64,000 nucleotides of DNA from Acidobacteria bacterium Ga0074141 (GCA_001464665.1 LNDP01000014.1:62001-126000); one strand, 5' to 3'. Shown: positions 42,521 through 50,980, numbered from the stretch's first letter. A program made the numbers and translations. The notes: generated by a model not told the origin, from the letters alone.

Positions 42521-42928
42521 CTATTTTTCACTACCGATTCCGTGGTGATTGCCGGACTGTTCATTGGTCTTGCTGTCCAAGCCCAAGCTCACTTGATCGT
42601 CGTCGGAAGTCATATTCTGTGCCCGACGACGAACGCCATAGACGATGGCTGGCACAAGGAGAAAGATTATACCGAAAACAACAAACATTCTAGCAACAGT
42701 TGCTACAGTCTCGTTCGAGCAGATCGGGCAAGGCTCGAGAGGCTTTCCAAATTCGAATGCATCACATATGAAGTTTACTTGACGGTATTCGTAAAGAAGA
42801 CAATTTTCCGGAAGAATCCAGATTCCTGCTACGATAAATATGACAGCGATCGATCCCGAAACATAGATCAGCGTGTTCTTTTCCTTCCCGGTCCACAACT
42901 GCTTCTGTTCATTCACATCCGAACGCAT
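42521..42928 (-). CDS. Small two-TM membrane protein
   Basis: 135 aa from ATG 42928, which overlaps the aldehyde dehydrogenase stop by 16 bp. Two hydrophobic segments (NTLIYVSGSIAVIFIVAGIW, MFVVFGIIFLLVPAIVYGV) with a loop carrying CPIC. The C-terminal tail is polar. No family recognised. Position between the intact ALDH end and its duplicated end suggests it arrived by insertion at the gene's 3' end. Confidence 0.65.
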   Translation of the reverse strand: MRSDVNEQKQLWTGKEKNTLIYVSGSIAVIFIVAGIWILPENCLLYEYRQVNFICDAFEFGKPLEPCPICSNETVATVARMFVVFGIIFLLVPAIVYGVRRRAQNMTSDDDQVSLGLDSKTNEQSGNHHGIGSEK

Positions 42929-44433
42929 ACATTCTTCTCTTCCGTAAAGAACTTTAGCGCTTCGAAGCCGCCTTCGCGGCCGATGCCGCTGTCTTTTACG
43001 CCGCCGAAGGGCGTGCGGAGGTCGCGAAGCATCCAGCAATTTACCCAGACGATGCCGGACTCGAGTTTTGATGAGATGCGGTGCGCGCGGGAAAGGTTTT
43101 CGGTCCAGAGCGTTGCGGCGAGGCCGTAGCGGACGCTGTTTGCGTGAGCGATGACTTCCTCTTCCGTATCAAACGGCATGATGGTCACGACCGGGCCAAA
43201 GATCTCTTCCTGATTCGTGCGGCAATCGTGAGCGAGGCCCTCGATGACGGTCGGTTCGATGAAATACCCATTCAGCTTCCGAACAATGATTTCCGTGTCC
43301 GCATCTGTGTTTTCTGTGGTTGCGGTCGGTACCACAGAAGGCACAGATGAGGACACAGAAGCAATGGAGCCACCGGTCAGGATGCGGCCGCCTTCGGTCT
43401 TGGCGAGGTCAACGTAGGAGAGGATCTTTTCGAAATGCTGTTTTGAGACGATGGCTCCGACGTCGGTTGCGGGGTCGTTCGGGTCGCCGACCTTGAGAGA
43501 GGAAACGCGCTCGACGAAGTCACGCTTGAACTGGTCGTAGTGCGGGCGTTCGACAAATATTCGCGAGCCGCAGAGGCAGATCTCGCCTTGATTTGAGAAT
43601 GACGAGCGGACGGTGGTAGCCAGCATTTCGTCGTAATTGCAGTCGGCAAAGATGATGTTCGGGTTCTTGCCGCCGAGCTCAAGCGAGAGCTTTTTGAACA
43701 TCGGTGCGGCGACGCGGGCGATCTCTTCACCGGTCGCAGTGCCCCCGGTGAAGGAGATCGCCTTGATATCTTTGTGGGCGACGATGGCTGAGCCGACCTT
43801 CGGGCCGGTGCCGTGGACGATGTTCAGAACGCCGGGCGGCAGGCCCGCTTCGATGCAAAGCTTTGAGAGCAGGTGAGCCGTCATCGGCGTCACCTCGCTT
43901 GGCTTGGCGACGACGGTGCAGCCAGCGGCGATCGCCGGTGCGATCTTCCAGGTAAAAAGATAAAGCGGGAGGTTCCACGGCGAAATGCAGCCCGCGACGC
44001 CGACCGGTTGCCGCAGAGTGTAATTTATCGCATGCACGCCGCCGATCCCGAAGGTCTCGTGCGATTCGTTGGCAAGGTGCATGGCGGCGGTCGCGTAAAA
44101 GCGAAAATTCGCGGCGGCCCGCGGGATATCAACGCTGCGTGCAAGCGAGACGGGCTTGCCGTTGTCCTTGGATTCGGCGAGGGCGAGCGGTTCAAGGTCG
44201 CGTTCGATAAGCGAAACAAGCCGCATCAATATCGCAAATCTTTCCTCGGGCGGAGTTGCTGACCAAGCGGGAAAAGCCAACTTTGCGGCGTCCGTCGCGA
44301 GATTCACATCCCGTCCGTCTGAATCCGGGATCAGCGAATAAGCCTCGCCCGTTGCAGGTTCGATATTGTCAAAGTATTCGCCCGAGGCAGGTGTGACCAT
44401 CTCGCCGCCTATGTAGTTTTCTATCTTATGCAT
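42913..44433 (-). CDS. Aldehyde dehydrogenase, 2-aminomuconate-semialdehyde type
   Basis: 506 aa. ALDH fold: NYIGGEMVTPASGEYFDNIE, DSDGRDVNLATDAAKLAFPA, ISPWNLPLYLFTWKIAPAI, FTGGTATGEEIARVA, LELGGKNPNIIFADCN (Glu base), FSNQGEICLCGSRIFVER with catalytic Cys (ICLCG), QEEIFGPVVTIMPFD. Its relation to ALDH8A1/AmnC-like sequences and the nearby decarboxylase suggest oxidation of 2-aminomuconate semialdehyde. An insertion of ~28 residues (SIASVSSSVPSVV..) at 43291-43365 stands where relatives have a short loop. Confidence 0.9.
   Translation of the reverse strand: MHKIENYIGGEMVTPASGEYFDNIEPATGEAYSLIPDSDGRDVNLATDAAKLAFPAWSATPPEERFAILMRLVSLIERDLEPLALAESKDNGKPVSLARSVDIPRAAANFRFYATAAMHLANESHETFGIGGVHAINYTLRQPVGVAGCISPWNLPLYLFTWKIAPAIAAGCTVVAKPSEVTPMTAHLLSKLCIEAGLPPGVLNIVHGTGPKVGSAIVAHKDIKAISFTGGTATGEEIARVAAPMFKKLSLELGGKNPNIIFADCNYDEMLATTVRSSFSNQGEICLCGSRIFVERPHYDQFKRDFVERVSSLKVGDPNDPATDVGAIVSKQHFEKILSYVDLAKTEGGRILTGGSIASVSSSVPSVVPTATTENTDADTEIIVRKLNGYFIEPTVIEGLAHDCRTNQEEIFGPVVTIMPFDTEEEVIAHANSVRYGLAATLWTENLSRAHRISSKLESGIVWVNCWMLRDLRTPFGGVKDSGIGREGGFEALKFFTEEKNVCVRM
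43291..43365. repeat. Short-period repeat inside the aldehyde dehydrogenase gene
   Basis: CCACAGAAG, GCACAGATG, AGGACACAG units, preceded by the inverse TCTGTGTTTTCTGTGG. Similar CACAGA-rich units occur at 57273-57305. Read in frame as part of the ALDH. Palindromic at large scale (CACAGA against TCTGTG). Confidence 0.6.
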
Positions 44434-44450
44434 CTTGTTTATGTATAGCT

Positions 44451-44485
44451 TTTAGCTATTAGCTTTCAGCTTTAAGCCCGACATT
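44451..44485. repeat. 7-bp periodic array upstream of the aldehyde dehydrogenase
   Basis: Heptads TAGCTTT, TAGCTAT, TAGCTTT, CAGCTTT, AAGCCCG, the same family as the array at 23850-23987. The rest of the 44434-44632 gap is AT-richer with no gene and may hold the divergent promoters. Confidence 0.7.
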
Positions 44486-44632
44486 TCGATTTGGTTTGCT
44501 GAAGTCTCGGTCGCTCTGGAAATGGATTTTGTTGTATAGTATCAAAAACTTTAGCCGAAATCTGACCTTTTCCCACGCGATTTCTCGCATTATCACCGGA
44601 AGACGAAACCCGCTTCCGCGATTTTCGCTTAT

Positions 44633-45064
44633 ATGACAAAGCCGTGCCCAAAATGTAATCAGCCAAACCCGGCAGAAGCAGCCTTTTGCCTCAACTGCGC
44701 CACCCCGCTCGGTGCTCCGACGCCGCCATTCATCGGTCAACAACCGGGAGCCCAGAACTGGGCGCCGACGGGCAATGCGCAACAGAATGCGAGCGGAGAC
44801 TATGGCCAGAAAGCAATAGCGGCTTTGATCCTGGCGATCTTGGCACTCATCTGCTGCGGGCCGATTACCGGAGTTCCGGGGGCGATCGTTGGCTGGCTCG
44901 AACTTGATTCGATAAAGAACGGCCGTTCGCCTGCCGGTGGGCGATGGATGGCGCTCGCGGGACTTTGGGGCGGCATCATCTCGAGCATTATTCATATCGG
45001 TTTTTACTTTCTCTGGATCTTGATGAGCATGATGTCGGCGGGTTCGGACCCGTATTACTACTAA
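44633..45064 (+). CDS. Zinc-ribbon DUF4190-type membrane protein
   Basis: 143 aa. N-terminal zinc ribbon CPKCNQPNPAEAAFCLNC, a Gln/Asn/Pro linker, then two hydrophobic segments (AIAALILAILALICCGPITG and GLWGGIISSIIHIGFYFLW) as in DUF4190. Function unknown. Its stop overlaps the next start by one base (TAATG), so translation is coupled to the M48-like gene. Confidence 0.82.
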   Translation: MTKPCPKCNQPNPAEAAFCLNCATPLGAPTPPFIGQQPGAQNWAPTGNAQQNASGDYGQKAIAALILAILALICCGPITGVPGAIVGWLELDSIKNGRSPAGGRWMALAGLWGGIISSIIHIGFYFLWILMSMMSAGSDPYYY

Positions 45065-46446
45065 TGAGCAGCGAAGGGAACGGAAATCCAATTTGCCCAA
45101 ATGGCCACCGGCAAACTGTGGCGGCAACTCGATTCTGCATTTTTTGCGGGGTTGCGATCGTGCAGGCAGCTCAACCGCCGGTTCCGCCGCCGGTTGTTCA
45201 GCACCCGGTTCCTCCGCCGCAGCAATTTCAACAACAGCCGCAGCCGATGCCGCCGCCACCTGTTTACCAGCATGCTCCGCAGCCGAGCTGTAAGACCTGC
45301 GGCGGTTTCGGTTCGGGGCTCGCGAATGCGAAGGTGATGTGTCCCGAGTGCCGCTGGCTTCGGCCGCTTGTGCCGGGATATCGTGTCGATTCTTCGGCCT
45401 TTGCATGGGCTGCGGACGCAAAGGCGATGGCAGCTCTTCGGGCTATCACGCCGCTAAATGCTGCGGCTAAGGGCGTTTCCGAAAAGGTCGGCCGCCGGTG
45501 GATCGAGGTTACATTCAACGGCGTCCTGCTCGGAGAAAAGCAGATGCCGCAGGTCTTTGGACAGGCAGTGCGGGCCGCCCGAATTCTCGGGATGACCCAT
45601 ATGCCGGACGTTTATCTCTCCGGCGAGCGGCCGTGGGACATGCTCACGTTTGGCAGCGATACCGATTCGTTCATCGTTATCGGCTCCGCGCTTGCGGGAA
45701 ATTTTCAGGGCATCGACATGTTTTACCTGCTCGCACGCGAGATCGGCCATTGCAAGGCGGGGCATGCGCTCTGGAAGACCGTAATTCGTTTTTTTCTTGG
45801 CGAGCAAGGCCCGGCAAGGGGCGTTATGGCCGGAGGCATTTTCAACGCGATCTTGAGTCCAAGCGCATTGATCGGCGGAGCGATCGAGATGCCGCTGCTC
45901 GCCTGGGCACGTCAGGCAGAGATCACTGCCGACCGAGCCGGGCTGCTTGCGGTCGGCAGCGAAGAGATCGCTCGGCGGGTGCTGATGGCGTGGTCGCTGA
46001 AGTCCTCGCTGATGTACCGGCAATTGAATATGGACGCCTGGATCGAGCAGCAATCCGTTGACGATGGAGACATGTTGCGGCTATCCGAACTGACAACGAC
46101 CTCGACGCCGTATCTCGGGCCGCGGCTTAAGCTCCTGTCGCATTATGCGAAGAGCCCGGAGCTGCAAAGCTACCTGAAGATAATCGGCGAGACGATAAAG
46201 AAAGCGGCCCCGCCGAAGCAGGACGCCGACGCAAAGCCCAAACCCAACGAACTCAAACTGCGGTGCTCGACCTGCTCGGCGCCGATGCGTGTGCCGATGT
46301 CGGTGCTTGAAGGAAAACAGCAGCTTTCCGTAAAGTGCCCGGACGAGAAGTGCGGGAAGGCCACAGTTATCCGCAAAAACCCCAAGCCGGCCGATGCAAA
46401 GGCCAAAGAAGTGAACAGAATGGAGAATCAGAATTATGCCGAATGA
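45064..46446 (+). CDS. Zinc-ribbon, M48-peptidase-like protein with a degenerate active site
   Basis: 460 aa from ATG 45064. Zinc-ribbon Cys pairs (CPNGH, CIFCG; CKTCG, CPECR), a Pro/Gln-rich linker, then an M48-like domain: FYLLAREIGHCKAGHALWKT where the first His of HExxH is Arg (R225-E-I-G-H229), and EITADRAGLLAVG, the third-ligand region, kept. The C terminus has another zinc ribbon (CSTCSAPMRVP..CPDEKCG). Probably not an active protease. Second of three coupled genes; the next overlaps it by 11 bp. Confidence 0.8.
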   Translation: MSSEGNGNPICPNGHRQTVAATRFCIFCGVAIVQAAQPPVPPPVVQHPVPPPQQFQQQPQPMPPPPVYQHAPQPSCKTCGGFGSGLANAKVMCPECRWLRPLVPGYRVDSSAFAWAADAKAMAALRAITPLNAAAKGVSEKVGRRWIEVTFNGVLLGEKQMPQVFGQAVRAARILGMTHMPDVYLSGERPWDMLTFGSDTDSFIVIGSALAGNFQGIDMFYLLAREIGHCKAGHALWKTVIRFFLGEQGPARGVMAGGIFNAILSPSALIGGAIEMPLLAWARQAEITADRAGLLAVGSEEIARRVLMAWSLKSSLMYRQLNMDAWIEQQSVDDGDMLRLSELTTTSTPYLGPRLKLLSHYAKSPELQSYLKIIGETIKKAAPPKQDADAKPKPNELKLRCSTCSAPMRVPMSVLEGKQQLSVKCPDEKCGKATVIRKNPKPADAKAKEVNRMENQNYAE

Positions 46447-47803
46447 ACCCGTAATCATTACCGAAACAGCCCCGGACGGCTCCGAGGCGGAATTTGAGAT
46501 CTCGACCGCGAAGGCCGATGAGTCGACCGGCTCGATCGTCGAAGAGGTCGTCAGTGCCTTGTTTGACGAGTCGCCGCCCGAAGAGGAGCTTACCGTGACG
46601 TTCGCTGATTCCGACGGCGATGGAATGCTTGATACTGCGGCCTCTGATACGAACAACGACGGGACGATCGACACGGCCGTTATCGACACGGACGGCGACG
46701 GCAAGTTTGACACCGGCGTGTCAGACGTTGATGGCGATGGAAAGATCGATATGGTCGCCGTTGACACGGATGGCGACGGGTTGCTTGATACCGCGATCGC
46801 GGATACCGATGGCGACGGCGAGGCCGACACTCTAATGACGGACAGCGACGGTGACGGCGAGTTCGATACGACCGAGGGCATTGAGGACTTCGAGGCCGGA
46901 GAGGGATTGCCGACCGATGAAGAGCTTTCGATGAAATCGGTGGAGTTCAACCTCGGCAGCGAAGGTTTTGAAGATACGGCGGCCGTTATACCGGACGATG
47001 AGGCGATGTTTGAACCGGTTGTAGAAGAATCGTATTTCGCGGTAACGACGGAAGAGGCGTCGTCGTATGAAGCCGATTCCGCGACCGAAGAACCGGCCGT
47101 TGATCTGGAGGCGGCGGAGCGGGAGGCTCAGGCCGAGGTAGCCCGTGAGGCCCAAGCGGCCGCGGATGAATTTGTAGATAAGGGCGATTACGCGGCGGCT
47201 GCCGATGCCCGCGAACAGGCGGAGGATGCGGCTTGGGCGGCCGGCGATTCAAGCATGCTCGGGGCTTCGGATTCGGCGGATATGGAACAGGCAGCGTATC
47301 AGCAAGAGGTCGCAGCCGACTATCGAGCACAGCAGGCCGAGGCGATAGAGGAAGGCGATTACGCAGGAGCAAAGGAAGCCGCCGAGAATGCGGCTTATGC
47401 GACGAGCGACGCGGATTATCATGCGAGCGGCGATGACCACTCCGGCCAGTCAGATCAAGATGCTTACAACCTCGGGAACGCGGTTAGCGAAGAAAAGAAT
47501 GCAGAATACTTCGCCGACAATGCCGAGTGGTACGCAGAGGCGGGAATGGCCGATGCGGCGGAAAGCAGCGCAGCAAATGCCGAAACGTATCAGGCCTCGG
47601 CGGATAGCTTCGCCGACCAGGCCGACCCGATGTCGACAGGTTACGACGTCGAACCATCGTCGGCGGTCGAGACCGGCGGGACTTACGATGCCGGTGCTTA
47701 TGATGGCGGCTATGATATGTCCGCGGTAGATACGGGCTTTGACGCCGGAGCGGTGGACACCACCTCAAGCTACGACACCGGGCTCGACGATACGACGGTG
47801 TAA
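46436..47803 (+). CDS. Acidic protein with calcium-binding DxDGDG repeats and an Ala-rich tail
   Basis: 455 aa, very acidic. Residues 60-150 have about eight thrombospondin-3-like units (DTDGDGKFDT, DVDGDGKIDMVAVDTDGDG) expected to bind Ca2+. The rest is Ala/Glu/Asp/Tyr-rich with repeats (ADEFVDKGDYAAAADAREQA, EAIEEGDYAGAKEAAENAAY) that look helical. No signal peptide is seen. Start overlaps the M48-like gene. Function unknown; perhaps a cargo or scaffold of the two upstream proteins. Confidence 0.8.
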   Translation: MPNEPVIITETAPDGSEAEFEISTAKADESTGSIVEEVVSALFDESPPEEELTVTFADSDGDGMLDTAASDTNNDGTIDTAVIDTDGDGKFDTGVSDVDGDGKIDMVAVDTDGDGLLDTAIADTDGDGEADTLMTDSDGDGEFDTTEGIEDFEAGEGLPTDEELSMKSVEFNLGSEGFEDTAAVIPDDEAMFEPVVEESYFAVTTEEASSYEADSATEEPAVDLEAAEREAQAEVAREAQAAADEFVDKGDYAAAADAREQAEDAAWAAGDSSMLGASDSADMEQAAYQQEVAADYRAQQAEAIEEGDYAGAKEAAENAAYATSDADYHASGDDHSGQSDQDAYNLGNAVSEEKNAEYFADNAEWYAEAGMADAAESSAANAETYQASADSFADQADPMSTGYDVEPSSAVETGGTYDAGAYDGGYDMSAVDTGFDAGAVDTTSSYDTGLDDTTV

Positions 47804-47820
47804 CTATCTTGGAGGGGAAC

Positions 47821-47853
47821 AAAAAGGCCGTTCGGGAAACCGGGCGGCCTTTT
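47821..47853 (+). terminator. Terminator after the 44633-47803 operon
   Basis: AAAAAGGCCG and CGGCCTTTT arms with an inner TTCGGG..CCGGG stem, followed by T run. Placed 17 bp after the stop and between convergent genes. Confidence 0.85.
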
Positions 47854-49051
47854 ATCTTTCTGTGCCGCCGTATTTGCGAAGGATCTCTTTGAGCTTATCT
47901 ATCGGGAGAGCCTCGACGGTGCGGCCGTTGCCGGTGACGGTCGTGGCTTTGAGCAGGGAGTTTATGATCGCTTCTTCGGTAGCCTCGATCACCGCCTGGA
48001 AGAGCGGCGACATCGCGTCATTGCCGAGAACAGAGATGCTGCGGATGCGGTCATCGGCGTTGACGCGGTTCGCGGTCGAGAATGCGATAGCGTAGTCGCC
48101 GCTGCCGTTCGTCATCGAGGCTCCGGTGCGGCCAAGGCCGACCATTGAACGCGAAGCGAGGCGGCTCAATTGGCGATGGTCGAGCGGGGCGTCGGTGGCG
48201 ATGATAATGATGATCGAACCGTCTGCGGTGTTCGGAGTCCCGGCTTTAGCCGGCGTTATTTCGGTTTTACTGTCGGGCCAGCTAAAGCTGGAACTCCGAA
48301 CTGAATTCTTGAGGTAATACTGCCCGAGTTCTTTGCCGACGGGGACGCCGTCGATGGTCAGAACGCCGCCGAAATTTGATTGAACTAAAACGCCGAGCGT
48401 GTAACCGCCTAAGTTTGCGGGAAGTTTGCGCGAAGCCGTTCCGATCCCGCCTTTCCAGCCGAAGGCGACCGTTCCGGTTCCGGCTCCGACCGAGCCTTCG
48501 TCGACCGCTCCTCCTTTTGCGTTCTTGATCGCATTAAAAACATCGTCGCGGGTGATGTGGCGTCCGCGGCCGTCATTTAACCCGCCGTCGTTCGTTTCAG
48601 CGACTAGCGGATTTATCGAGCGGACGCTCTCATTGCCCGGTAATGCGAGCATGTAGTCCATCAAAAAATCGGCGGTCTTCGGCACGCTGAGGGTCGAAGT
48701 CAGAAGGATCGGCGTCTCGATCTCGCCGAGTTCGTTGACCTGCGTCGAGCCGGCGAGTTTGCCGAAGCCATTACCTACGAAAACGGCACCGGGAACCTTC
48801 TCGCGAAAGAGATTTCCACCGTGCGGCAAAATGGCCGTGACGCCGGTGCGAATGTTCTCGCCTTTTACGATGGTCGTTTGCCCGACGGTGACGCCGGCGA
48901 CGTCGGTGATCGCGTTATTCGCTCCGGCGGGCAAAATGCCGATCTTAAGGCCAAGATCGCTGGCCCGCGGGCGGTCGGAACCGGTTTGGGGATGGGCCGA
49001 ATTGAACATCGTAAGGGCAATTATTATCGCAAATAGGGTCTTAAATACCAT
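47852..49051 (-). CDS. P1 (S58, DmpA/BapA) family aminopeptidase, secreted
   Basis: 399 aa. Signal peptide 1-21, then GILPAGANNAITDVAGVTVG, TAILPHGGNLF, VGNGFGKLAG, AETNDGGLND. The self-cleavage/catalytic site is ADGSIIIIIATDAPL (Gly-Ser), as in DmpA where Ser becomes the nucleophile. A complete 72-bp REP pair (48230-48301) adds about 24 in-frame residues (SSSFSWPDSKTEITPAKAG) shortly before that Ser, within the linker that precedes cleavage. Stop near the operon terminator. Confidence 0.92.
   Translation of the reverse strand: MVFKTLFAIIIALTMFNSAHPQTGSDRPRASDLGLKIGILPAGANNAITDVAGVTVGQTTIVKGENIRTGVTAILPHGGNLFREKVPGAVFVGNGFGKLAGSTQVNELGEIETPILLTSTLSVPKTADFLMDYMLALPGNESVRSINPLVAETNDGGLNDGRGRHITRDDVFNAIKNAKGGAVDEGSVGAGTGTVAFGWKGGIGTASRKLPANLGGYTLGVLVQSNFGGVLTIDGVPVGKELGQYYLKNSVRSSSFSWPDSKTEITPAKAGTPNTADGSIIIIIATDAPLDHRQLSRLASRSMVGLGRTGASMTNGSGDYAIAFSTANRVNADDRIRSISVLGNDAMSPLFQAVIEATEEAIINSLLKATTVTGNGRTVEALPIDKLKEILRKYGGTER
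48230..48301. repeat. REPIN: two inverted REP elements inside the P1 peptidase gene
   Basis: REP copies at 48230-48254 and 48277-48301 in opposite orientation, 22 bp apart; the total, 72 bp, is exactly 24 codons. Cores GGCTTTAGCC and GCTAAAGC pair within each REP. The same REP lies around the RAYT gene. Confidence 0.85.
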
Positions 49052-49072
49052 AGCGTCAAGTTTGATCAGGAA

Positions 49073-49690
49073 TCAGGTAAGGAGCGCGATCGCCCACACG
49101 ATATAAAACCAAGTGAAGCCCAGATAGGTGATCGGGTGAATCCGCCGGAGCGTCTTCCAATCGTAGTAAAATAGTGAAAGAAATAGGGCGTTCCAGATGA
49201 CGGGGTTGGCGATCAATGGTGAGACCCCAATCGGGCTGCCTACTCGATCGAGAACCGGCCCAAGCATAAGCAGCGTAGCGAGCAGCATAAAGCGCTTATG
49301 CAGATCGGCCGTATTACGATTTAGGTATCCAAGGGTAACTAGCACTGCAAAGCTAGGTAAAAAGAATCGATTTGGCCTTGCGTAAAAGACGAGTTTGTCC
49401 CAGCCCTCCCATATATCGATAAAAATATAGAGCGTGCTTGCAACCACTCCTGCGGCGATCACGATCGATGCAATTCCCAGGTTTCGATGTGTAAGAAATC
49501 GAAACGTTCGAATGAGATTTGCCTGAACAGCTATGATGATCATCCAAGCAAGACAGAAAAGGCCGTGGATTATGAACTTAGGATCACTATTGCTTTCTTG
49601 CCTGACGTCTGTGAACAGGTTATCGGAAAAGGCGATGAGCGTGAGAACGACCAAAAGCACAGTGACTATGCTGAAGTAATATTCTCTCAT
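49073..49690 (-). CDS. Multi-pass membrane protein of unknown function
   Basis: 205 aa with about six hydrophobic segments (FSIVTVLLVVLTLIAFSDNL, IHGLFCLAWMIIIAVQANLI, IASIVIAAGVVASTLYIFID, FFLPSFAVLVTLGYLNR, FMLLATLLMLGPVLDR, TYLGFTWFYIVWAIALL). I cannot assign a family. 14 bp from the dCTP deaminase stop; probably transcribed with it. Confidence 0.75.
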   Translation of the reverse strand: MREYYFSIVTVLLVVLTLIAFSDNLFTDVRQESNSDPKFIIHGLFCLAWMIIIAVQANLIRTFRFLTHRNLGIASIVIAAGVVASTLYIFIDIWEGWDKLVFYARPNRFFLPSFAVLVTLGYLNRNTADLHKRFMLLATLLMLGPVLDRVGSPIGVSPLIANPVIWNALFLSLFYYDWKTLRRIHPITYLGFTWFYIVWAIALLT

Positions 49691-49704
49691 CCTTTTTGTT
49701 GCGA

Positions 49705-50298
49705 TCAGACCTTGGCAAATGTAAGCCCGGTTTGGCCTTGATATTTTCCGCCGCGGTCGCTGTATGAGACGGCGCAGTCCTCGTCTGACTCGAAAAAGAG
49801 GATCTGGCCAATGCCTTCGTTTACGTAAACGCGGAGCGGCAGGTTAGCGAGGTTGGCGATCTCGACGACCAGACGGCCGGTCCAGCCCGCTTCGAGCGGC
49901 GTCGTGTTTACGAGCAGGCCGGCACGAGCGTATGTCGATTTGCCGAGCGCAATGCCGGTGACGTTTCGCGGCATCTTAAAGGTCTCGACCGTGACGCCGA
50001 GCCCGTAGTGATGCGGCGGGAGCAGATAATACTTCGCCCCGTCCTCGGCCGTCTGCAGCTCGGGCTCGACGAGCGAATATTGGTCGTTGAACCGCTTCGG
50101 GTCGATCTCTTTGGCGTGAACCGACGAGAAGATCTTGAAGCCGTCATCGGCGAGCCGCATGTCGTAACCGTAGCTTGAGGTGCCAGCCGAGATGATCCGG
50201 CTTCCGCCCGACTCGCGGACTAGTTCGGGCAGAAATGGCGAGATCATATCGTGCTCAGCGGCCATCTTCCGGAGCCAGATGTCAGATTTGATAGACAT
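49705..50298 (-). CDS. dcd: dCTP deaminase
   Basis: 197 aa. MSIKSDIWLRKMA start, SAGTSSYGYDMRLADDGFKI, LGVTVETFKMPRNVTGIALG, GKSTYARAGLLVNTTPLEAGW (catalytic Glu region), GRLVVEIANLANLPLRVYVNEG, GQILFFE, and QGQTGLTFAK. Trimeric dUTPase-like fold that turns dCTP into dUTP. Housekeeping context, separate from the dUTPase at 6518. Downstream 50299-50377 carries one REP. Confidence 0.95.
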   Translation of the reverse strand: MSIKSDIWLRKMAAEHDMISPFLPELVRESGGSRIISAGTSSYGYDMRLADDGFKIFSSVHAKEIDPKRFNDQYSLVEPELQTAEDGAKYYLLPPHHYGLGVTVETFKMPRNVTGIALGKSTYARAGLLVNTTPLEAGWTGRLVVEIANLANLPLRVYVNEGIGQILFFESDEDCAVSYSDRGGKYQGQTGLTFAKV

Positions 50299-50304
50299 TA
50301 CAGT

Positions 50305-50330
50305 GTTTGGAGTTCCAGCTTTAGCTGGCC
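50305..50330. repeat. REP element 3' of the RAYT gene
   Basis: GTTTGGAGTTCCAGCTTTAG followed by CTGGCC; inverted relative to the copies at 51018-51098, so the RAYT gene is bracketed by REPs in opposite orientation. Confidence 0.85.
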
Positions 50331-50377
50331 AATAGTAGAATTCGCAAACGCTTGTTCGAAGCCGGCCGTTGCCGTTC

Positions 50378-50980
50378 TCAGAAAACGTCCCACTTTTTTC
50401 CGTAATCTAGTACGGGATACTCAAGCCAGATCCGTTTGGCCTCAGCCTCGCCCATGGTTTCAAGATACTTGGCCGCGTTGCTCCATGGCCACTCCTGCCA
50501 CTTTTCGGCATGGCCGTGATGCACGGCGTTGTTCAATACGTAGTTGAGCGATGCAAAGAAATGCCGCTCGGATCTCATCTTTCGTTCGAAGCAATTGTGC
50601 CACACTTTTCGCCCGCGAGCATCATCCTCGCCGTTCCATTTGAACGCTGAACGGCCATTGAAGCGCCCGAGCTCAGCTCGAACTTCGGACATGCGTGCAG
50701 TGGAAAGCAGGACGTGAAAGTGATTCGGGAGAAAGCACCACGCATAGATCGCGGTGGCAAACATCGCACAAAGCTCGATCACGGCGGTTTCGCACTCTGA
50801 CATTCTTTCGGGACTTGTGCCAATTATCGGTTTATGCTCGTAGCAGGCGGCAGTTAGCAGATAGCGCGTTTCCGTGTCTGAATCGAAATGAGGAGGCGAG
50901 TGTTTGGGAAGACGGTTGATGCGGCGATATTCTGAAACGGCGTTGCGTTGGTCTTGTGAAAGGCTGCGCCAATAGTACAT
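50378..50980 (-). CDS. REP-associated tyrosine transposase (RAYT, IS200-like Y1)
   Basis: 200 aa from ATG 50980 (a TTG at 51004 would extend it). The Y1 transposase signature: metal-binding HUH in AWCFLPNHFHVLL, the catalytic Tyr region FFASLNYVLNNAVHHGH, and the C-terminal WPWSNAAKYLETMG. RAYTs process and spread REP elements. REP copies flank the gene on both sides (50305 and 51018-51098), the classic arrangement. Confidence 0.93.
   Translation of the reverse strand: MYYWRSLSQDQRNAVSEYRRINRLPKHSPPHFDSDTETRYLLTAACYEHKPIIGTSPERMSECETAVIELCAMFATAIYAWCFLPNHFHVLLSTARMSEVRAELGRFNGRSAFKWNGEDDARGRKVWHNCFERKMRSERHFFASLNYVLNNAVHHGHAEKWQEWPWSNAAKYLETMGEAEAKRIWLEYPVLDYGKKWDVF

Noticed and set aside
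46620-47155. Alternate frames in the DxDGDG repeat gene
   Set aside because: Repeat DNA is open in several frames; only the frame with the calcium-binding pattern and coupled start is credible.
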